In this document: positions 1 to 8,305 of the stretch, in pieces | Position numbering within the stretch: position 1 is the stretch's first letter | How the letters are laid out: each line of letters opens with the position of its first letter | Source of the DNA: Aureimonas altamirensis | Lineage (GTDB): Bacteria; Pseudomonadota; Alphaproteobacteria; Rhizobiales; Rhizobiaceae | DNA length: 64,000 nucleotides | Reading direction: 5' to 3' | Assembly: GCF_001463885.1 (NCBI RefSeq) | Contig: NZ_BBWQ01000020.1 | Coordinates: 1 to 64,000, forward strand | The notes under the pieces: model-generated | The model's input: the letters and a program-made list of their open reading frames with translations, nothing else | What the model was told of the DNA's origin: nothing | Database searches by the model: none | Position numbers and translations under genes: made by a program

Positions 1-2142
1 CACCTCCGTCTCCAGGATGCCGCCGGCGCCGACATAGTCGCCGAGGATGGTGAGCGTTCCGATGGAGGTGCCCGGCGCGACGGTGCCGGCATTGCTGGTC
101 GGGCCGACGAAGCCGTTGCCCTCCAGCCGGCCGCCGGCCAGGACGTCGACCGTGCCGCCGAGGATGCCGTTCACCTGCAGGGCGCCGCCCGATATCGTGC
201 TGATGCCGCCAAAGCCGGCATGGGCGGCGTTGAGGATGGTGCGCCCGGCCAGCACGTCGATCTCGCCATCGCCCGCGATGGTGCCGACGCCCGTCTGCGG
301 GGCCTGCAGGTCGAACTGGTAGCCGTTGCTGGAATGGTTGAACACCAGCCGCCCGTCGCCGGGGCCGAACTGGAGCGTCGGCGTATTGATGGCGCCCGGC
401 GCAACCGGGGCCGTACCCTCCAGCCCGCCGATCACCACCGTGCCGGTGGAGCCGGCCACCGGGCCGACGATGAAGTCGCCGGGCGTCGTCAGCACCGCGC
501 CGGTGGCCAGCAGCAGCGTGCCTGCGCCGGCAGCGCCGGAAAGCGCCTGGCCGACATAGGTGTTGGCCGGGGCAAGCGTTGCACCCGCGACCATGCCGAA
601 GATGCCGCCCTGCACATAGAGATCGCCGGTAAACCCATTGCCCGCGCCCCCGGCAAGGTCCAGCCGTCCCGGCCCGATCTGCACGAGGTTGCCGGTGCCG
701 GAGATGGCACCGCCCCAGAGCACGTCATCGGAGCGGTTGAAGGCGAAGGTTCCGCCTGCGCCGATGTCCACCGAACCGACAATGGAGCCACTGGTGCCGC
801 CCGTTCCAAGCTGCAGCGTTCCTTCGGATATGGTGGTGCCGCCGGCGTAGGTGTTGGATGTCGTCAGGGCGACGGTGCCCACCCCGACTTTCTCCACCGC
901 ACCGCTGCCGGCAATCGTGCCGGCATAGGTTTCGTCGACGCCTTGCGTGAAACGGACGATGCCGTCGGTAAGGATCGAAGGCGTCAGCGCCGACGCCGCC
1001 CCTTCGAGCGTGCCGGCCGGCGCGACGGTCATCGAGCCGCCATAGCCGCCATTGGTGCCGGTCAGGCGGAGCGTGCCTGCATAGACGGTGGCCGAGGTGA
1101 TGTCGGTCAGCGAGCCGCCAAGGGTCCAAAGCCCGGGCTCGGTCTTCGACAGGGTTTCGAAAGACGTGATGGAGCCGGCATCCAGCACCGTCGGGCCGAA
1201 ACCGGCCAGCACGAGTGCGTCCACCCCGGTTCCGCCGGTGATCGCCTGCGTCGGTGCGATTGTGCCGTCGGCCAGATTGCGCAGCGTGACAAGGTCGTTG
1301 TCCGGCCCCATGTCGATCAGACCGGTGATCGTACCCCCTCCCTGCCACAGGAAATTATCGTTCCCCGTGCTCATCCGGACCTCGCCGGATACCGCGCCAC
1401 CGGTGATCTGAACGATGTCATTGCCGCCGCTGACGCTGATATTGCCGCCGATGCTGCCCGCAGAAACGAATATCTGGTCGTCGTCGAACCCGGTTACGAG
1501 GTTGCCGATGATCGAGCCGCCCGACATGTCGAAGATGTTCTTGTCGAGCTTCATATCGACCCGGCCGATGGTTCCGTCGGTCATGGTGGCGACATCGCCA
1601 TCCTCGAAGGCACCGACGATCGTCCCGCCCGACATGAAGAAGATGTCGCGTGAGTCCCCTTGCGCAAGGGACCCGATGCTTCCGCCGCGCATGATGAACG
1701 TGTCGATCCCGTTGCCCTGGCTGACTGCACCCGAAACCGTTCCGCTGTCGATCTCGAAAAGGTCCTGCCCCCCTCCGGTCACGATCGCGCCCGTTACGGT
1801 GGCTGTGCTGGCTGGAGAGAATGTTATGGAGCTGGTGCCGATGGTGTTGGTGTAGCCGGCGATGACCCCGCCATTCAGCAGGACGGTCTTGACGCCGGAG
1901 CCCCCGGTAAACCCGCCGCCGTACGTGCCGCTGTCGACAGTCAGGGTGTCGTCCCCGGCAAGAAGGTCGATCGTTGTCGCTTCCGGATCCGGAAGCGTCG
2001 CAGCATCGCACAGCACGATGTCGTTTCCCGCGCTTGCCGGGGTGCATCCGGCATTCGCCTGGTCGGCGAAGAGAGCGATGGCAACCCACGATGTCGTCGC
2101 GAGCAGCGATGCGGATTTCAATGCCTTGGCAGAAAACTTCAT
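1..2142 (-). CDS. Autotransporter adhesin, N-terminal passenger part (runs off window start)
   Basis: The minus frame starting at 2142 stays open for 714 codons to the window edge, so the C-terminal part, expected to hold the translocating beta-barrel, is not seen. Residues 1-31 form a signal peptide (basic start, hydrophobic core, ANA cleavage site). Residues about 122-290 carry tandem short repeats with a (N/D)D-x-(F/I)-x-(M/V)-x-GG-x-(I/V)-x-G pattern, as expected of a parallel beta-helix. From about residue 400 the sequence has autotransporter-associated beta-strand repeats (NTYAGGTTISEGTLQ is typical), and near the edge the GTLTILGDYVG strand that usually precedes the barrel linker. Composition is rich in Gly, Thr, Ala and Asp with almost no Cys, normal for a secreted passenger. 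Likely a surface adhesin. Passenger specificity cannot be read from the sequence. Confidence 0.85.
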   Translation of the reverse strand, partial: MKFSAKALKSASLLATTSWVAIALFADQANAGCTPASAGNDIVLCDAATLPDPEATTIDLLAGDDTLTVDSGTYGGGFTGGSGVKTVLLNGGVIAGYTNTIGTSSITFSPASTATVTGAIVTGGGQDLFEIDSGTVSGAVSQGNGIDTFIMRGGSIGSLAQGDSRDIFFMSGGTIVGAFEDGDVATMTDGTIGRVDMKLDKNIFDMSGGSIIGNLVTGFDDDQIFVSAGSIGGNISVSGGNDIVQITGGAVSGEVRMSTGNDNFLWQGGGTITGLIDMGPDNDLVTLRNLADGTIAPTQAITGGTGVDALVLAGFGPTVLDAGSITSFETLSKTEPGLWTLGGSLTDITSATVYAGTLRLTGTNGGYGGSMTVAPAGTLEGAASALTPSILTDGIVRFTQGVDETYAGTIAGSGAVEKVGVGTVALTTSNTYAGGTTISEGTLQLGTGGTSGSIVGSVDIGAGGTFAFNRSDDVLWGGAISGTGNLVQIGPGRLDLAGGAGNGFTGDLYVQGGIFGMVAGATLAPANTYVGQALSGAAGAGTLLLATGAVLTTPGDFIVGPVAGSTGTVVIGGLEGTAPVAPGAINTPTLQFGPGDGRLVFNHSSNGYQFDLQAPQTGVGTIAGDGEIDVLAGRTILNAAHAGFGGISTISGGALQVNGILGGTVDVLAGGRLEGNGFVGPTSNAGTVAPGTSIGTLTILGDYVGAGGILETEV

Positions 2143-2504
2143 CGACGTCGCTCATCAACAGAAAGGCAAGCTTATCTTTGAGAAACCATCAATGACCCAA
2201 TTCCGCCTGCATGCAACTTTCGATGCACATTTTGATGCTTATGAACACGCTCCGTTGCGATAATGTCATTCGGCTCCGATACTGTGGACACCTCGCGGCA
2301 AGCTCGGTGAGGCCGTGGCTTAAGAAATATTTCCTAGACGGTATACAACCAACGGTTATGATTCCTAACTTCCGTCAATACCTCGATTGGCGGATAGATT
2401 AAGCCTATCGTGCTAGGGCCGAATAAATGTGCGCCATAGAATATCGATCTGCCCGCACATAATATTTCTTTGTCGAATTGGCAAAGATGATCTGATTTAC
2501 GAAA
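2143..2504. other. Intergenic region between divergent autotransporter and GMC oxidoreductase genes
   Basis: These 362 bases are visibly more AT-rich than the flanks. They should hold the promoters of both divergent genes. I found no convincing coding frame, strong -35/-10 pair, long inverted repeat or RNA gene. Confidence 0.5.
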
Positions 2505-4166
2505 ATGCCATTCCATGCTGATAGTTTATCGCACGACAGTGTGCATGCCGATGGTGCCCCACCCTATGACGCCATCGTCGTGGGCAGCGGCGCGGCAGGC
2601 GGCGTGGCATGCCATGAGCTGACGCACGCCGGCTTGCGTGTCCTGGTGCTGGAGGCCGGCTGGCAGCCGACGTCACCTTTGGCCGGCGTCAATGCGCCGT
2701 CTGCGCGGATCATCGCTTCTATCACCAACAGCCTGCGCCGCCGCGCCATTCCGCCTGCTCTGAACGCCGTGGGCATGAAGGCCCTGTCGGCCTATGGCAG
2801 GCTCCGGCAGCCCATTCAGTCGCGCTGCTTCGCGTGGAAATTGTCTCCAGGCTCCCTCGTCGACGATCGCGACTGCCCGTATGAGACCGCGCCGGGTACG
2901 AAGTTCAACTGGTTTCGATCCCGCCAGGTCGGGGGCCGGATGATGGTGCCGGGCCATGGGCGGCAATATTATCGCATGGCCAATGCCGATCTGGATGCAG
3001 ACGCCCACGGTCGGCCCGCATGGCCGGTCGGTCTGTCCGAGCTCGAGCCCTGGTACGCAGCGACGGAAGAGAAGCTGCGCCTGAGGGGTGGAAACGACAG
3101 TTCCAGGCTGGTGCCGGACAGTCGCCTTCACACCGTCGTCGCGCCACGGCCCGAAGAGGCGGCGATGATGGCCGCGCTTGAAGACCTGTCGCCCGACATG
3201 CACCCCATTCTCGGCCGCTATGCACCGCCGTTGGACTGGATTTCGATGGCCGCCAGAACCGGCCGCCTGACCCTGGCCACGGGCGCGATCGTCGATCACG
3301 TGCGCAGGGACGGCAATGGCTGCGTCACCGGCGTCGGCTGGATCGATGGGCGCAGCGGCAAACGCCGGTCGGCGGAAGCGCCGATCGTCTTCCTGTGCGC
3401 TTCGGCTTTCGAGTCCACGCGTATCCTTCTGATGTCGCGCGATCCCGCCAACCGGGAGGGCCTCGGCATGCATTCAGATGCGCTTGGACGTTACGTCATG
3501 GACCATGCCGTCGCCAGTTGCGCCGGCCACATTGGCGTGCGGACGGGCGACGACACGACGGAAGGCGAGCATGGCCGCTGCATCTATGTCCCGGCAATGG
3601 CGCATGTGGACCACCCGGCGACGGGCACGTTGCTGGAAGGCCCCTTCGGCCTGCAGATCCATCGCCAGCCGATGGGTAGCGAGCGGGCCCGGATCGACAT
3701 TGTCGGCTTTTCGCCGATGCGCCCCCGCCCGGAGAACCGTATAAGCCTGTCGTCCCGAAAGGACCGGTTCGGCCTGCCCATCCTGAGCATCGATTGCCGC
3801 TACGACCATGCCGACAACGCCATCGCCGGGCACATGATGGAGAAGGTGGCGGAAGCGGCCAAGGCGCTGGCCCTCGACGTCGAGTATATCAGCAAGGAAA
3901 TCGCCCCGCCGGGCACCGGCATCCACGAGTGCGGCACGGCACGAATGGGCTCCGACCCATCCACCTCCGTCGTCGATGCCAATGGCGAGTGCTGGGACAC
4001 CAAGGGGCTTTACGTCACCGATGCGGCCGCGATGCCGTCGCTTGGCGTGCAGAACCCGACGCTGACGATCATGGCTCTGTCGGCGCGGGCTGCCGCACAC
4101 GCCGCCGGCCGGCGGCTCGAGCCGGCGGCCGAGCCCGAGCGCCGCCGGGTGGAAGAGTTCATCTGA
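2505..4166 (+). CDS. GMC-family FAD-dependent oxidoreductase
   Basis: A 553-residue flavoprotein of the glucose-methanol-choline family, expected to oxidise an alcohol (often a sugar or cyclitol hydroxyl) to a carbonyl. The N-terminus has the FAD dinucleotide fold motif GSGAAGG near residue 27, ending in the acidic VLEAG strand. The C-terminal GMC domain has the catalytic His in HECGTARMG (about residue 472) and the paired Asn in QNPT (about residue 516). The PROSITE-type PRGK signature of choline dehydrogenases is replaced by SRQVGGR, placing it in the more divergent GMC branch that includes sugar and aminoglycoside dehydrogenases. It lies convergent with, and overlaps by 8 bases, a DegT aminotransferase. 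Oxidation followed by transamination of the same position is a plausible joint role. No good Shine-Dalgarno precedes the ATG. Confidence 0.85.
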   Translation: MPFHADSLSHDSVHADGAPPYDAIVVGSGAAGGVACHELTHAGLRVLVLEAGWQPTSPLAGVNAPSARIIASITNSLRRRAIPPALNAVGMKALSAYGRLRQPIQSRCFAWKLSPGSLVDDRDCPYETAPGTKFNWFRSRQVGGRMMVPGHGRQYYRMANADLDADAHGRPAWPVGLSELEPWYAATEEKLRLRGGNDSSRLVPDSRLHTVVAPRPEEAAMMAALEDLSPDMHPILGRYAPPLDWISMAARTGRLTLATGAIVDHVRRDGNGCVTGVGWIDGRSGKRRSAEAPIVFLCASAFESTRILLMSRDPANREGLGMHSDALGRYVMDHAVASCAGHIGVRTGDDTTEGEHGRCIYVPAMAHVDHPATGTLLEGPFGLQIHRQPMGSERARIDIVGFSPMRPRPENRISLSSRKDRFGLPILSIDCRYDHADNAIAGHMMEKVAEAAKALALDVEYISKEIAPPGTGIHECGTARMGSDPSTSVVDANGECWDTKGLYVTDAAAMPSLGVQNPTLTIMALSARAAAHAAGRRLEPAAEPERRRVEEFI

Positions 4167-5295
4167 CGATACCGCGCGCGATGCGGCGCATGAGTGCGGA
4201 CGGATAGTTCATGCCCAAATTCACCACGCAGGTGCGATCGAGTATGTCCAGCGTCCTGGAACACATGTCCCGGTCGTAGCGGATCTCCCGGTTCGCCCAC
4301 GCCCACGGGTTCAGCTTCGGGTGGGACGTACGCTGGGCCAGGATGGGCTCCCAGTTGGTATAGACGTGCTTCGAGCTGTCGCGCAGACGGTTCCAGACGC
4401 CGCGCCGCGACTGCAACTCGATGGCCTCCTCCTTCGACGGGGCCAGAATCGTCAGGCTGACCGCGCTTTCGGCATCGTTGTGCGGCGTCACGCGGAAGCT
4501 GGAGCTGCCCGACAGGATATCGGCCATCATGGCGCGACGATTGCGCATGCGCTCCAGCATCGGAACGACCTTCTTGAGCTGCACCGTCAGCATCGCGGTC
4601 TGGATTTCGGTAACCTTGTAATTGACGCCGATGAGGGCCGGCTCTTCCAGCGGCTTCTCGTGGTCGCGGATCAGGTCGCCAAGGTCGTGATAGCCCCGGG
4701 CCCGGGCGAAATATCGGCTGTTGCCCGTCAGCACAGCTCCGCCTTCTCCGATATTCATGTTCTTCATCTTGTTGAAGCTGTAGGCGCCGAGGTCGCCGAT
4801 CGCGCCAAGATGCCGGCCCTTGTATCGCACCCCGACGGCCTGGCAGGCATCCTCGATGACAAGCAGTCCACGCCTTGCGGCAATGGCCATGATGGCATCC
4901 ATGTCGCACGGCGCATTGCCCATGTGCACCGGCATGATGGCCCGCGTATAGGGCGTGATCTTCTGCTCGATGTCGTGAGGGTCGATGGTCAGCGTTTCAT
5001 CGATATCGACGAAGATCGGCACCGCGCCGACAATGACGACGGCGGCGGCCGTGGCCATCCACGTATAGGCCGGAACGAGAACCTCGTCCCCGGGCCCGAT
5101 CCCCGCGCCGACCAGCGCCGAGATAAGCGCGGCCGTTCCCGACGAGACCGCCAGTGCATGCCGGGCGCCCGTCACCTCTGCCAGGCGCTGCTCGAAGGCA
5201 TTGGTGAAGCGTGCTTCCTTGCCGTGGCGCGCCAGGTGACCCCGCGCGATCGCACGACCGGCGGCGATCCACTCCTGCATTCCCATCGATGGCAC
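4159..5295 (-). CDS. DegT/DnrJ/EryC1/StrS family aminotransferase
   Basis: A 378-residue PLP-dependent sugar or cyclitol aminotransferase. Residues SSGTAAL at 51-57 bind the cofactor phosphate, D149 in IEDACQA should contact the pyridine nitrogen, and K178 (SFNKMKNMNIGEGG) is the Schiff-base lysine, positioned four residues before GEGG as in the family. The start is the GTG at 5295, preceded at good spacing by GGAGGAG. These enzymes install an amino group on a keto-sugar using glutamate or glutamine as donor. The 3' end overlaps the end of the convergent GMC gene by 8 bases. The exact substrate (keto-hexose, cyclitol or polysaccharide precursor) is not determinable here. No glycosyltransferases flank it. 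Confidence 0.88.
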   Translation of the reverse strand: MPSMGMQEWIAAGRAIARGHLARHGKEARFTNAFEQRLAEVTGARHALAVSSGTAALISALVGAGIGPGDEVLVPAYTWMATAAAVVIVGAVPIFVDIDETLTIDPHDIEQKITPYTRAIMPVHMGNAPCDMDAIMAIAARRGLLVIEDACQAVGVRYKGRHLGAIGDLGAYSFNKMKNMNIGEGGAVLTGNSRYFARARGYHDLGDLIRDHEKPLEEPALIGVNYKVTEIQTAMLTVQLKKVVPMLERMRNRRAMMADILSGSSSFRVTPHNDAESAVSLTILAPSKEEAIELQSRRGVWNRLRDSSKHVYTNWEPILAQRTSHPKLNPWAWANREIRYDRDMCSRTLDILDRTCVVNLGMNYPSALMRRIARGIVR

Positions 5296-5397
5296 CTGAA
5301 CTCCTCCGGCCCTGAAGCCTGTCCTCGTCTGCTGAGGATGCCATCTTCCCTTTCCCGGCGGAGTTGGCAGCGCGAACTTCCTGTCGCGGCACTACCA

Positions 5398-5417
5398 AAA
5401 AGGCGTAGTCGCCTTTT
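5398..5417. promoter_or_regulatory. Perfect inverted repeat between the aminotransferase and diguanylate cyclase genes
   Basis: AAAAGGCG, a TAGT loop, then CGCCTTTT form a perfect 8-bp stem about 100 bases upstream of both divergent starts. It could be an operator, or a short hairpin ending in T4 that acts as an attenuator for the plus strand. The rest of 5296-5518 shows no gene. Confidence 0.4.
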
Positions 5418-5518
5418 GAGAAAACATCCTTAGATTGCACGCATACAATACTATGGATATGTCACGTCCAAGTCTGCAGCCGCCGTATCCGGGTCCAACT
5501 CCCTGGTAGCGCGTATTC

Positions 5519-6931
5519 ATGCGTGAAAGCTGGAAAGCCATGACGTCAGATGCCTCCAGCGAGCGGGTCGTTCGCATTGCCCTGTTGTTCTCGATCGTCT
5601 TCGGCGCGTGCCTGATAGGTATATTCTCCCGTCCGGTCGGTCTTCTGGCCGCGTTCTGGCCTGCCAATGCCATCGTCGTCGGCGTGTTCGCCCGCTACCG
5701 CAAACTCGGGCATCCGCTGGAATGGGTTGCGGTGGCCGCCGGCTTCGTGGCGGCGGATCTTGTCACCGGAAGCACGATCAGCGCCGCGCTTCTGCTGAAC
5801 GCGGCCAATCTCCTTGGCATCGTAGCGGGTGTCGTCATGCTGCGGGACATGTCGCCACAGGAGTTCCGCCTGCGGCGCCCCAATTCCGTGATCAAGCTGG
5901 CGGCGGCGGCCTGCGTGCCGGCCTTGATCACCTCCACCTGCGGCGCCCTGGCGTCCAACGCGCTTTTCGGGCATGCCCTGATTGCTTCCTTTGCGCAGTG
6001 GCTTTCGGCCGAGATGACGAGCTACGTCGCCATCCTGCCCTTTATCGCGACGTTTCCCCATCGCTGGCGTCGCGCTCTCAGGCAGCACAATTCGGACCGG
6101 ACATCGGTGCGGCGCCTGGCGGCCCCGACATTGACGTTCGGCCTGTGCTGCCTGTTCGGCGTCGTCGTCGGCGGGCCGGGAGCCGTTTTCTTTCCGCTTC
6201 CGGCATTGCTGTGGTTTGCGATCTCGCTGCCGCTCTTCACCAATACAATCGTGCTTCTTCTGTATCTCGTGCTGGCCAATGTCGCGATCGCCTCCGGGCT
6301 CGTCGATATGCGCGTCGATCTGGCCGATGCACGCAATATCGTCTCGCTCCGATTTGCGCTGACGCTGCTGATCCTCGGCCCTCTCGCCGTCTCATCCATC
6401 AGCTCGAGTCGTTTGGTCTTGATGCGGCAGCTTCAGAAGGCACTGGCAACGGACTCGCTGACGGGCGCCCTGTCCCGTCCGGAGTTCCTGCGCCGCGCCG
6501 GCAGCGCCGCGGCGCAGGCACGATGTGCCGTCCTGGTGCTCGATGTCGACCGCTTCAAGCTCATCAACGACACCTACGGCCACGCGGCCGGCGACGCCGC
6601 CTTGCGCAGCTTCGCCGATGCCGTGCGCAGGGCACTGCGCGATGGTGACCATTTCGGTCGCATGGGCGGCGAGGAATTTGCCCTCATTCTGCCGAACACG
6701 CGGACGCGCGAGGCATTCCTGTTCGCCGAAAGGCTGCGAGAGGCGATATCCTTCATGACCGTCGAAATGCGCGAGGTCCGCGCATTCGGCATCACGGTCA
6801 GCATCGGCCTCAGCTCGACAGAGCCGGGCGGAAACAGCCTGTCCGACGCGCTTCAGAAGGCCGACAGGCTTCTCTACTCGGCCAAGAAGGGCGGCCGCAA
6901 CCGGGTGATGTCCGAGCTTGTCCCCGCCTGA
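5519..6931 (+). CDS. MASE1-GGDEF diguanylate cyclase
   Basis: A 470-residue membrane-bound diguanylate cyclase expected to make cyclic di-GMP from two GTP. Residues about 15-300 are a string of hydrophobic helices resembling the MASE1 sensor domain (FWPANAIVVGVFAR is typical of it). A GGDEF domain follows from about residue 310. The signature is GGEEF at residues 383-387, a form compatible with activity, and the inhibitory I-site RxxD is present at R374-D377, five residues upstream, so product inhibition is likely. The DVDRFKLINDTYGHAAGD stretch is canonical. An alternative start is Met8 (5540). The neighbouring adhesin and polysaccharide genes are plausible outputs of cyclic di-GMP signalling, but no direct link is visible. 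Confidence 0.9.
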   Translation: MRESWKAMTSDASSERVVRIALLFSIVFGACLIGIFSRPVGLLAAFWPANAIVVGVFARYRKLGHPLEWVAVAAGFVAADLVTGSTISAALLLNAANLLGIVAGVVMLRDMSPQEFRLRRPNSVIKLAAAACVPALITSTCGALASNALFGHALIASFAQWLSAEMTSYVAILPFIATFPHRWRRALRQHNSDRTSVRRLAAPTLTFGLCCLFGVVVGGPGAVFFPLPALLWFAISLPLFTNTIVLLLYLVLANVAIASGLVDMRVDLADARNIVSLRFALTLLILGPLAVSSISSSRLVLMRQLQKALATDSLTGALSRPEFLRRAGSAAAQARCAVLVLDVDRFKLINDTYGHAAGDAALRSFADAVRRALRDGDHFGRMGGEEFALILPNTRTREAFLFAERLREAISFMTVEMREVRAFGITVSIGLSSTEPGGNSLSDALQKADRLLYSAKKGGRNRVMSELVPA

Positions 6932-6953
6932 ACCAGGCGTTAGGCAATCCCCC

Positions 6954-7109
6954 ATGGAAAGCCCCTGCCTGAAGATCTGCACCTTCGACAAACGCCTTGG
7001 CCTGTGCACGGCGTGCCTGCGCACGATCGACGAGATCGCCCGATGGGGCAGCATGAGCGATGCCGAGCGCGCCGCCATCATGGCCGCCCTTCCGCACCGG
7101 CGCAGGTGA
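6954..7109 (+). CDS. DUF1289 family small zinc-ribbon-like protein
   Basis: A 51-residue protein that fits the DUF1289 family: SPC-x3-C near the start (C5, C9), then C18-x2-C21 and RTIDEIARW, followed by MSDAER. Four cysteines in two pairs suggest metal binding. The family is widespread in proteobacteria and has no established function. I chose the internal ATG at 6954 because the family normally begins with a few residues before SPC. The longer frame would overlap the linker after the cyclase gene. Confidence 0.8.
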   Translation: MESPCLKICTFDKRLGLCTACLRTIDEIARWGSMSDAERAAIMAALPHRRR

Positions 7110-7179
7110 CGGAACCAGACACGGCTTTGCCGCATTATCGCCTAAATGATGAAAGTGCGTTAACCGGGAGGCGATACTC

Positions 7180-7410
7180 ATGGTCAGCATGTCGGTAGAT
7201 ACGGTCGAGACCTTCATCGTGCCCGACGAGGTCATGGTACGCCGGCGCGTACTGCCGGCCGGCCGCTATCGCGGCCAGCATCGCGGGTCCATCTGGGAGA
7301 TCCTCCTCAGCGACGATGAGCGCCGGGAGTTCGGTTATCGCCGGCCGGCACTGAATGTCACGGAACTCGTATCGGAAGGCTATGTGCTGACCGAGCGCCC
7401 GTCCGCCTGA
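7180..7410 (+). CDS. Small hypothetical protein
   Basis: A 76-residue frame with a strong GGGAGG Shine-Dalgarno at proper spacing before the ATG, so it is probably expressed. The protein is soluble, charged, without signal peptide or cysteines, and ends only 3 bases before the stop of the convergent dehydrogenase gene. I do not recognise the family. Confidence 0.55.
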   Translation: MVSMSVDTVETFIVPDEVMVRRRVLPAGRYRGQHRGSIWEILLSDDERREFGYRRPALNVTELVSEGYVLTERPSA

Positions 7411-7413
7411 CGC

Positions 7414-8295
7414 TCACCGCTGCCGGAGATACTTGATCACCGCCGAAAAATCCTCGCCGCCGCCACCGGCCGCATCGAACGCCTCGTAGATTTCCTTTGC
7501 GTGCCGGCCGAGGGGCGTTGCCGCCCCCGAACCGTCGGCAGCCTCCCGCGCCAACCCCAGATCCTTCAGCATCAGCGCGGCTGCGAAACCGGGCTTGTAA
7601 TCGCGGTTGGCCGGCGATCCCGGAACCGGCCCGGGCACGGGGCAATAGGTGGTGAGGGACCAGCATTGGCCGGACGATGTCGACGCAACGTCGAACAGCG
7701 CCTGGTGCGACAGGCCCAGCTTCTCGGCCAGCACGAAGGCTTCCGCAACGCCGATCATCGATATGCCGAGGATCATGTTGTTGCAGATCTTGGCCGCCTG
7801 CCCTGCCCCGGCCGCGCCGCAATGGACGATCCGCTTGCCCATAAGCGCCAGCACCGGCTGTGCGGCGGAGAACGCTTCGTCCGAGCCGCCGCACATGAAG
7901 GTCAGCGTCGCAGCTTCCGCACCGACCGTGCCGCCGGATACCGGCGCATCCAGCGACAGCATGCCGGCTGCGGCGGCCATGGCATGCGCCTCGCGTGCGC
8001 TGTCGACATCGACGGTCGAGCAGTCGACGAGCAGCGCGCCCGGAGCGGCCAGCGACGCCAGCTCCGTCCAGACGCCGATGACATGGCGACCGGCCGGAAG
8101 CATCGTGATGACGGCCTGCGCATCGGCCACCGCATCGGCAAGCTCCGCAGCCAGGGGCAGCCCGGCCTGCTGCGCTGCGGCGCGGGCGCCCCCGGCAAGG
8201 TCGAAGCCGACGACCCGGTGGCCGGCCGCCTTGAGATTGAGGGCCATGGGCAGCCCCATATTGCCGAGGCCGACAAAGGCGATCCGCATGCTCAT
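7414..8295 (-). CDS. mmsB: 3-hydroxyisobutyrate dehydrogenase-like NAD(P)-dependent beta-hydroxyacid dehydrogenase
   Basis: A 293-residue member of the beta-hydroxyacid dehydrogenase family. GLGNMG at residues 9-14 starts the dinucleotide-binding fold, DAPVSGG (residues 116-122) is the substrate-binding segment, and K169 in GAGQAAKICNN is the catalytic lysine. The C-terminal GEDFSAVIKYLR ending is typical of 3-hydroxyisobutyrate dehydrogenases, which oxidise 3-hydroxyisobutyrate to methylmalonate semialdehyde in valine breakdown. It is the last gene of an importer operon, 10 bases after the GMC dehydrogenase gene. No semialdehyde dehydrogenase or acyl-CoA hydrolase is nearby, so the true substrate may be another beta-hydroxyacid produced by its operon partner. 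Confidence 0.85.
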   Translation of the reverse strand: MSMRIAFVGLGNMGLPMALNLKAAGHRVVGFDLAGGARAAAQQAGLPLAAELADAVADAQAVITMLPAGRHVIGVWTELASLAAPGALLVDCSTVDVDSAREAHAMAAAAGMLSLDAPVSGGTVGAEAATLTFMCGGSDEAFSAAQPVLALMGKRIVHCGAAGAGQAAKICNNMILGISMIGVAEAFVLAEKLGLSHQALFDVASTSSGQCWSLTTYCPVPGPVPGSPANRDYKPGFAAALMLKDLGLAREAADGSGAATPLGRHAKEIYEAFDAAGGGGEDFSAVIKYLRQR

Positions 8296-8305
8296 TGCCT
8301 GTCTC

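Noticed and set aside
220-1653. Long open frame on the plus strand across the autotransporter gene
   Set aside because: The protein is Arg/Gly/Ala-rich with no domain, while the minus frame gives a signal peptide and clear autotransporter repeats. It is a GC-driven antisense shadow.
1418-2158. Minus-strand frame starting at 2158
   Set aside because: It is out of frame with the 714-codon autotransporter reading and yields a His/Arg-rich low-complexity protein.
5435-5463. Possible sigma-70 promoter before the diguanylate cyclase gene
   Set aside because: TTGCAC is fair, but the hexamer 17 bases downstream (TATGTC) is a poor -10 match.
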